From positions 1,984,001 to 2,048,000 of the forward strand of contig NW_024468913.1 in assembly GCF_011745365.1 (NCBI RefSeq): a stretch of DNA of 64,000 bases, in the 5' to 3' direction. Positions 58,766-64,000 of the stretch are shown here, piece by piece. The stretch is from Cryphonectria parasitica EP155 (taxonomy: Eukaryota > Ascomycota > Sordariomycetes > Diaporthales > Cryphonectriaceae). The notes under the pieces were generated by a model. It had not been told where the DNA came from and did no database searches. It saw only the letters and a list, made by a program, of their open reading frames with translations. Positions within the stretch are counted from its first letter, which is position 1; the number at the start of each line of letters is the position of its first letter. The translations under genes were made by a program, and so were the position numbers.

Positions 58766-61060
58766 TTATAACTAAGAAGTTTGCATTCTATCTGATTTTG
58801 CAGATAAAGAAGCAATATTAATATTATACTCAGATCTCGAATAATCTAAGCATATTAAATACTATAGATTATATCTTATTAAGTATCAGAAAGGCAAACA
58901 ACTTGCTACTATACTCGTTTTTGAGTATAAGAGCTCATTTTGAGCTATTCTGCACTTTATTATAATCGAGAAGATTCCAACTAATATGCTAGAATAATCA
59001 AGAGCTATGATATTCAGATCTTGCGCATTGAATAATCTTTGTAATATACTCTAGAATATAGTATTCATAATTAATTCATCTAGTTCTATTGATTCTAATA
59101 TTACGAACTGAGTAGATAAGCTTTTTCAGAGCATTAGCATTCAGATATTCTAATCTTAAATGCTAAAGATGCTCTAAATTACTTCTTTCAAACATCTTAT
59201 CATATAAAAAACAAGAATGCTTGTTTCTTTTTAGAGTTGAGAATATAAGAATGCTAGCTCAGCTGTATAGCAGCGTAGCTGAAGCTCGAGAATAGAAAGA
59301 GTTTGCAAAAGGAATATATTTGAAGAAGACTAAGTTGAACTCTCTATATAGATTTGCAATTACTGCGCTCTGTTTAAGCATTCCTAAGCATAGTATGCTA
59401 TCTTTGCTACAATATCAGATTTCTTTCTTATATAAGAAAGCTTTAGCAATTATATTAATATGAAAGCTATCTATAACTGCTATATAGTTAAGAACTAGAT
59501 TCTCAGTATATTCTTCTTGCTTTCTATTTAGTATATTTTTGAAGCATTATTTCTCAAATCTTTATATTAGCAATAATAAGCTCTCTGCTTTCATAACTTC
59601 TGTATTCCTTAAGGAAGAAAAGATATTTAGCTTTAGAAGATTAATACTGTTAATGAGATATATAGCTTTGCAGTTATTCAGAATTGTGCTTTAGAAAAGA
59701 ATATAAGATATCTGAAATGATATTAAGAAGACTGCTATACTTGCTTATAGCAATACTGCTTAATTAAAGAATTAAGAATTGAAGATAGCATTTATTTGAA
59801 GAAACTAAGAATGCCTTGTTTCAGGCTTAAGGAGTATTAGATCTAGCATTTTAACGTTATAATTGAAAGGTTCTAGCATTCAATAGTATCTGAATAGAGA
59901 TTTCTGTTATTCTCTGTTCTCTGTAGAATTCTCTCTATTCAGCCTTGAGAAAGCTATTCAGTTCTAATAAGATCTGAATAGAGCTTCTGATAGTTTTTGC
60001 TAGCTAGCTTAGAGAGAATCTTCTTTCTTTGCTTGTTAGATGAAGCTTTGAAGATTGAGTCTGGCCTAACTCCAATACAAGCATATTTCAGCTTTTTGCA
60101 GCTCATCAAGCTCTATTTATGCTTCCTTTGATACAATTTGCAGGGATACTTATAATCTCTCTTTTTGCTCTAGCTGGAAGATCTATCTTGTTTCTTCCCA
60201 GATTTTGTGCCTGAGTTGCTGAATAGTAAGTTCTCTCCGCTTATAGTAGCGAATACTATTAAGCCTTTTTTCTGCTCAGGCTGAAGTTAGTAGATTAAAG
60301 CGAGATTTCATTAAAGCTGTTCAATAGTCTTGATAAGCAGATCATTATCAGATGCTATAGCAAGGAGATATTGTTGCATTTTAGCTTACTCTGTCTGAAA
60401 GCGAATTCTAATAGTAGCAAGAAAGTTATTAGAGCTCTGAAGTCTCTCAACTTTATTAATGCTATAAATCCAAGCTAGATTCAGAAGATCCTGATGCTGC
60501 TAGCACCAGTTTTGAAAATCAGTGCCTTATCTAGTAGCTAGCTCAAGGTAATAGCAGTACTGGAAGCGAACAACCTGTTTTATGCTTTTCTCGAACAAAT
60601 AAAGATCTTTCTTCAGATTTCTGAGCATTTGTTGAATTGAGAAAGACTTCTTTTCTGAATAAGTATACATATAAGAAATAAGAACTAATGAAAGTACTAT
60701 TTTCTGAATTCAGTTTTACATCCTCTATATATTCTGATAAGCATGCAACTGCTTGTTTTAATAAAGCTGAAAGTATTTCATCTCCTGATTATAGAGAATA
60801 GCTTGTTTCTGGATAGAAAGTAGCTTATAGTTCTCCGTTATAGTATTTTTGCACTCCTTCTCAAGATCTTAAGTAAACTTGAAGAACTCGAGATCGAAGT
60901 CTTCAGATTCGAGAGAGAGTACATCTGAGCTATCCGGATCTAGATACTCCTAAACATCCTTTTCCTTGCTCTGGAACTGCAAAATGCTGTACCAGGATGG
61001 AAAGGAGTAGGTATTGGTGCACTTTACTGAGAGCGTGAGATTATCAGGTTCGCGCTTCAT
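58766..61060 (-). pseudogene. Copia gag and first part of pol, RIP-mutated
   Basis: Begins at an ATG at 61060 with MKREPDNLTLSVKCTNTYSF and reads on through stops that replace CAG/CAA codons, e.g. before EYLDPDSSDVLSLESEDFD. This is the position of gag, about 140 bp after the 5' LTR. The rest, down to the gypsy insertion at 58765, should hold the Gag remainder and protease and integrase parts, too eroded for me to place exactly. Confidence 0.6.
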
Positions 61061-61186
61061 TGTAGGCTTTGATAGAGCGTAAGTATGACTGTTTGGAACA
61101 AAAGATGTGTTCTGAAAGAATAAGAAGTGAACAGCTCAGTCTGTTTCAATAGATAAGGGGAAGATTAAATCCGATTCTTGCGAACC

Positions 61187-61197
61187 GGGCTCATAAC
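61187..61197 (-). other. Primer binding site matching initiator tRNA-Met anticodon loop
   Basis: Plus-strand GGGCTCATAAC, directly against the 5' LTR, equals the anticodon-loop sequence of eukaryotic initiator tRNA-Met. The minus strand would pair with it. This is the half-tRNA priming of copia and Ty5, not the usual 3'-CCA priming. Confidence 0.75.
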
Positions 61198-61364
61198 TAA
61201 GGAGAAATGTATGAGCTGAGCACGTGGAAGTAGCTGAATGAGTGTTGAGATTGAATCTATCTAATACAAAAGGAAGATCTTCTAAGTAACTAAACCAGGC
61301 TCTGAGATGGTTTATGAGGAGACCAAAACAGAGGGTTAGGGTTAAATATGCCCCATTTTTCACA
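61198..61364 (-). repeat. Copia 5' LTR (right copy)
   Basis: 167 bp, matches 40455-40621 and is followed by the TTATA target repeat at 61365-61369. Confidence 0.93.
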
Positions 61365-61369
61365 TTATA

Positions 61370-61998
61370 TTGTTGACTACGAAAAAGAAGTGGAGTAATT
61401 AGTAGATGATAAGAACAGGGCCCAGGACTTCATCTTTCCGGTTCAGTGCCTGCCGACATCAAAGCGTGAAGACAATGTTAATTGCTCAAGATGATTAAGG
61501 TTCCTGGCATTAGATAGCCTCATACGACGTACCTTGAGATTTGTTGCCGAGATAGGAAAATACGTTCCAGAGCACTTGAGCATATATGAACATGAAAGTA
61601 CGGGACGGACCCCAACAAGAAGAGATGTAACGGTGCATCGAAAGAAATGGACCTGCATGTGACCCGTAAGAACCGACATCTTGAGGCAGTCACCCAATGC
61701 TGCAATCCAAGCATGGGTCCAACCTGCAGAAGTGACAGATAGATTGGCGACACTTGGGGGGTGGGGATGACAACTTGGGAGCAGATTGTGCGGGATGAAT
61801 CGATCAGCCTTTTTCCCAATTCATTATTTATTAGCTAGTTGATAATGAATACAACTAGCTCATGTTTTATGATCATGTCAACAAGTCTGAAATCTTGAAT
61901 AGGAATACAGACCCAATTGGGCCCCTAAGGCGTCGATGAATCCAGTATTAAGTCATTGACTCCTTCGCACATTACCCCATCTTGTTTGGTTCAATTAA
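61370..61998. other. Spacer between retrotransposon block and HET gene
   Basis: Normal composition returns at once after the copia target site. I see no gene; it presumably holds the 3' end of the HET transcript. Confidence 0.55.
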
Positions 61999-63861
61999 TT
62001 ACAGCAGCCAACTGGTCTTGGCTGGCTTTAGTGCATGCGACTCGTCACTCCCGAGTGTCGACCGCGTCCACCTCTTCGTAAGCGACACAGCAGCGCCCGA
62101 TGGATAACCCTTGACGTCTGGCCCATGCCACCAGAGCTCTCCTCTTCGCCACCACGAGACCGTAACAAAGGAGACGTTCAGCTCGCCAGGCCACCTGTGT
62201 GTGGCAATACCCGTGCGCGCACCACGGCGCGTGTACAATTGTGAGTATTGTGGGGTGCGAGCCGCGACGGCGAGCTGCGCACAACGGTCGGAGAGCTCCA
62301 ATGGCACATCGGCTGCCTCGTCGGCGCTGGCCATGTACCCGTCGATCAGATCCTGGAGCTCGCTCCATGGCGACGAGACCTTGCGAGCATCAGCCTCGGA
62401 GCAGACCAGGGACCAGACGATATGGGGTCGTCCTTCTTGCGGCGCGGAGTGGAGCTCGCATATAATCGTAAAGCGGCTGTATGCCTTCTTCTTATTCGTT
62501 GTCGTCTTGGAGACTTTGGTGTTGAGGAGGCGTATGTGGACGACGGCGTGGTACCTGCGACCTGATTCGCAGATGAACGACTGGGTGGGGGAGTTCCAGA
62601 TATTGGAGGGCTTGACCTTGACAGAGGCCAGCTGGAGGTGTTCAGGGAGGTCGAGGGTGAGCCTGACATACCAAAGCCGATGCTGGACTCGGATGGACTC
62701 CCTGGGGCTCACGTCTCTATGGATATATAGTGTAGCCGGCTCCGTCGTCTTGAGACACATGTTGTCGTCGTCGTCCTGCCTGAAAAAAAGTTCAGTGGGC
62801 AATCGTCTGTAGAAGCCCGAGGGTGTCTTTAACAAGCGGATGCCGATCTTCTTCGTTTCGAAACCCCTTCCCACAAGTTGAGATCCTATGAATAGAATGT
62901 AATCGCTTTCAGGCATCTCAATCAGAGATGTCTTGATCCGTAATCCAGAGTTTGTCAGGGCAGACTCCTTGTTCAGCTGCAGAGCATGATCCGGCATCAC
63001 CTCCCGGCAGTTTACAAATTCCACCGGAGATCGAGCAAGTATGCCTCTGTACATCTGGCTCTTGCATCCTTTGGGTGTTAATGTGGAGGAAGGCTTTGAC
63101 TGTTGTCCCTGCTTTTGACATGTCCAGGCGAATAGGGTCATGTCATTGGTCTTTTTTAATATCTCCTCCTGGAGGCGGGTGAAGGCCTTCCCCCGTTCCC
63201 CATAAATCAAACTCATGTTGACGTCGAAGATCCCCAACAAACAGTACGCCATGTCCTCCTCACGAGTAGTCTGGCGCAGGGCGGCCCACGACATTTTCCT
63301 GCCCACCGGCATACTCTTCAAAGAATTGATGTTTTCCAGGGCGGCCAGGTCGATGCCTGTGATCTTGGACACCTCTTCGCTCCGCATGCGCTTCCCTCCG
63401 TGGTCGTTCCACTCGCAATCATAAAAGTTTAGGTTCCTCGGAGCGATTAGCTCCTGCAGCGTCCATCCCCTCGTCCACCACCGGCACGCCGGGAGCAGTG
63501 GGTCCGGGAAGCTGGGCTCGTGAGCAGGCAGGTCGGATAGGTAAACCAAGCAGAAAGTCGCCTGCTGATACCAGGCAAACATGGAGTTGATGGCCTCGGT
63601 CAGTTCCGCACTGCTCTCTTTGTTGATGCAGCAGGTGTCGACCCAGGCATACTGGAGCCCTCGCTGCTTCGCAATGATGCACGTCTGTTCGATCTTTGCG
63701 AAGCCTTTCTTCTGACGGCGCACCTCGGGACCCAGATTCTCCCAGTCTTGGAAGGTTACCTCATCCTCGTCCCAAGTATGAGAGAGGATCGCGTAGGGAT
63801 GCTCATCGTCCGCGCTCAGGAATTCTTCGAGCGCAAATGTCGTCGTATTGATAAGACGCAT
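61999..63861 (-). CDS. HET-domain protein (620 aa)
   Basis: Member of the fungal heterokaryon-incompatibility (HET) family, whose proteins trigger cell death on fusion with a genetically different individual. Single exon with ATG at 63861. HET domain blocks in order: HPYAILSHTWDEDEVTFQDW (about 21-40), GLQYAWVDTCCINKESSAEL (about 68-88), MFAWYQQATFCLVYLSD, and RWWTRGWTLQELIAP (about 126-141). A second conserved region (about 189-245: MSWAALRQTTREEDMAYCLL, then IYGERGKAFTRLQEEI) often follows HET domains. The C-terminal half has no domain I recognise: no NACHT, ankyrin or WD repeats, so the partner is unknown. The frame is intact and not RIP-affected although the retrotransposon block is only about 630 bp away. 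Confidence 0.92.
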   Translation of the reverse strand: MRLINTTTFALEEFLSADDEHPYAILSHTWDEDEVTFQDWENLGPEVRRQKKGFAKIEQTCIIAKQRGLQYAWVDTCCINKESSAELTEAINSMFAWYQQATFCLVYLSDLPAHEPSFPDPLLPACRWWTRGWTLQELIAPRNLNFYDCEWNDHGGKRMRSEEVSKITGIDLAALENINSLKSMPVGRKMSWAALRQTTREEDMAYCLLGIFDVNMSLIYGERGKAFTRLQEEILKKTNDMTLFAWTCQKQGQQSKPSSTLTPKGCKSQMYRGILARSPVEFVNCREVMPDHALQLNKESALTNSGLRIKTSLIEMPESDYILFIGSQLVGRGFETKKIGIRLLKTPSGFYRRLPTELFFRQDDDDNMCLKTTEPATLYIHRDVSPRESIRVQHRLWYVRLTLDLPEHLQLASVKVKPSNIWNSPTQSFICESGRRYHAVVHIRLLNTKVSKTTTNKKKAYSRFTIICELHSAPQEGRPHIVWSLVCSEADARKVSSPWSELQDLIDGYMASADEAADVPLELSDRCAQLAVAARTPQYSQLYTRRGARTGIATHRWPGELNVSFVTVSWWRRGELWWHGPDVKGYPSGAAVSLTKRWTRSTLGSDESHALKPAKTSWLL

Positions 63862-64000
63862 CTTGAGGCCGCCGGTGGCCCAGAAGACTGGGCGGGGCCT
63901 AGACGAGTTGGCGAATACTTGAGGGACATCTATCCTGAAGAGGAACGGCTTTCTGCGACGACGATGGACGGTGAGAAAGGAGGAGCAAAGTTGAACCCCT
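63862..64000. other. Upstream region of the HET gene (window end)
   Basis: 139 bp of presumed promoter or 5' leader of the HET gene, cut by the window end. Confidence 0.5.

Larger units (their letters stand above)
40455..61364 (-). mobile_element. Ty1/copia LTR retrotransposon, RIP-mutated, interrupted by nested elements
   Basis: The outermost element of the block. Two 167-bp direct repeats (40455-40621 and 61198-61364) differ at about one C/T site and are flanked by the 5-bp target duplication TTATA (40450-40454 and 61365-61369). On the minus strand the LTR starts TGTGAAAAAT. Next to the 5' LTR is GTTATGAGCCC, complementary to the anticodon loop of initiator tRNA-Met, the half-tRNA primer type of copia and Ty5. 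Next to the 3' LTR is the purine tract GATGGGGGGTG. Reverse transcriptase is copia-like with YVDD degraded to YIND near 43590. Subtracting the inserted gypsy element and its target repeat leaves 7740 bp. Many CAG/CAA codons are now stops. Confidence 0.92.

Noticed and set aside
61136..61363. Minus-strand frame of 75 codons (MKNGAYLTL...)
   Set aside because: A read-through of the copia LTR and primer site, not a gene.
40455..61364. A Starship-type giant transposon
   Set aside because: The ends are LTRs with a primer site and purine tract, all internal boundaries are LTR elements, and no tyrosine recombinase (captain) gene is seen.

Overview
The window comes from a filamentous ascomycete, most likely a Sordariomycete. 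Introns are short (58-88 nt) with GT...AG borders. The gene set is typical of that group: a NoxA-type NADPH oxidase, a class I myosin with an acidic Arp2/3-binding tail, a Pfa4-type DHHC palmitoyltransferase, a GT90/CAP10 glycosyltransferase and a HET-domain protein. A 21-kb AT-rich block carries the signature of repeat-induced point mutation (RIP): CAG/CAA codons turned into TAG/TAA, and C/T or G/A differences between repeat copies.

Layout. (1) 1-18.9 kb: no gene recognised. Base composition is balanced, with very many microsatellites, poly-A and poly-C tracts and palindromes. (2) 18.9-30.4 kb: housekeeping genes. These are an unknown acidic protein (-), a multi-pass GT90 protein (-), Pfa4 (+) and class I myosin (-). 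The myosin motor domain contains a perfect 130-bp tandem duplication that breaks the frame. (3) 30.4-35.6 kb: gene-free. (4) 35.6-37.5 kb: noxA (+, five exons). (5) 38.6-39.8 kb: a decayed LaeA/UMTA-like methyltransferase (-). (6) 40.45-61.37 kb: one nested block of four LTR elements. (7) 62.0-63.9 kb: a HET-domain gene (-).

The nested block can be resolved to the base. A Ty1/copia element (40455-61364, minus strand, 167-bp LTRs, TSD TTATA, primer site matching the anticodon loop of initiator tRNA-Met) was entered by a Ty3/gypsy element (45596-58760, minus strand, 465-bp LTRs, TSD CYTTC). Two young GC-richer non-autonomous LTR elements then entered the gypsy element. Element C (49504-51968, 319-bp LTRs, TSD CTGT) encodes only a Gag-like protein. 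Element D (53655-56899, 213-bp LTRs that look identical, TSD TTAAG) has an interior made largely of four different tandem-repeat arrays (15, 82, 73 and 37 bp). Removing the younger insertions gives host elements of 7740 and 7446 bp. The copia and gypsy elements are heavily RIP-mutated with destroyed catalytic motifs, while C and D are not.

The most unusual observations are: the satellite-filled element D; the extra genes that both old retrotransposons carry in antisense between pol and the 3' LTR (a cysteine-cluster/coiled-coil protein in the gypsy element, a coiled-coil protein in the copia element); the Gag-only element C; and the frame-breaking duplication in the myosin gene, which also carries a strong splice donor and acceptor.
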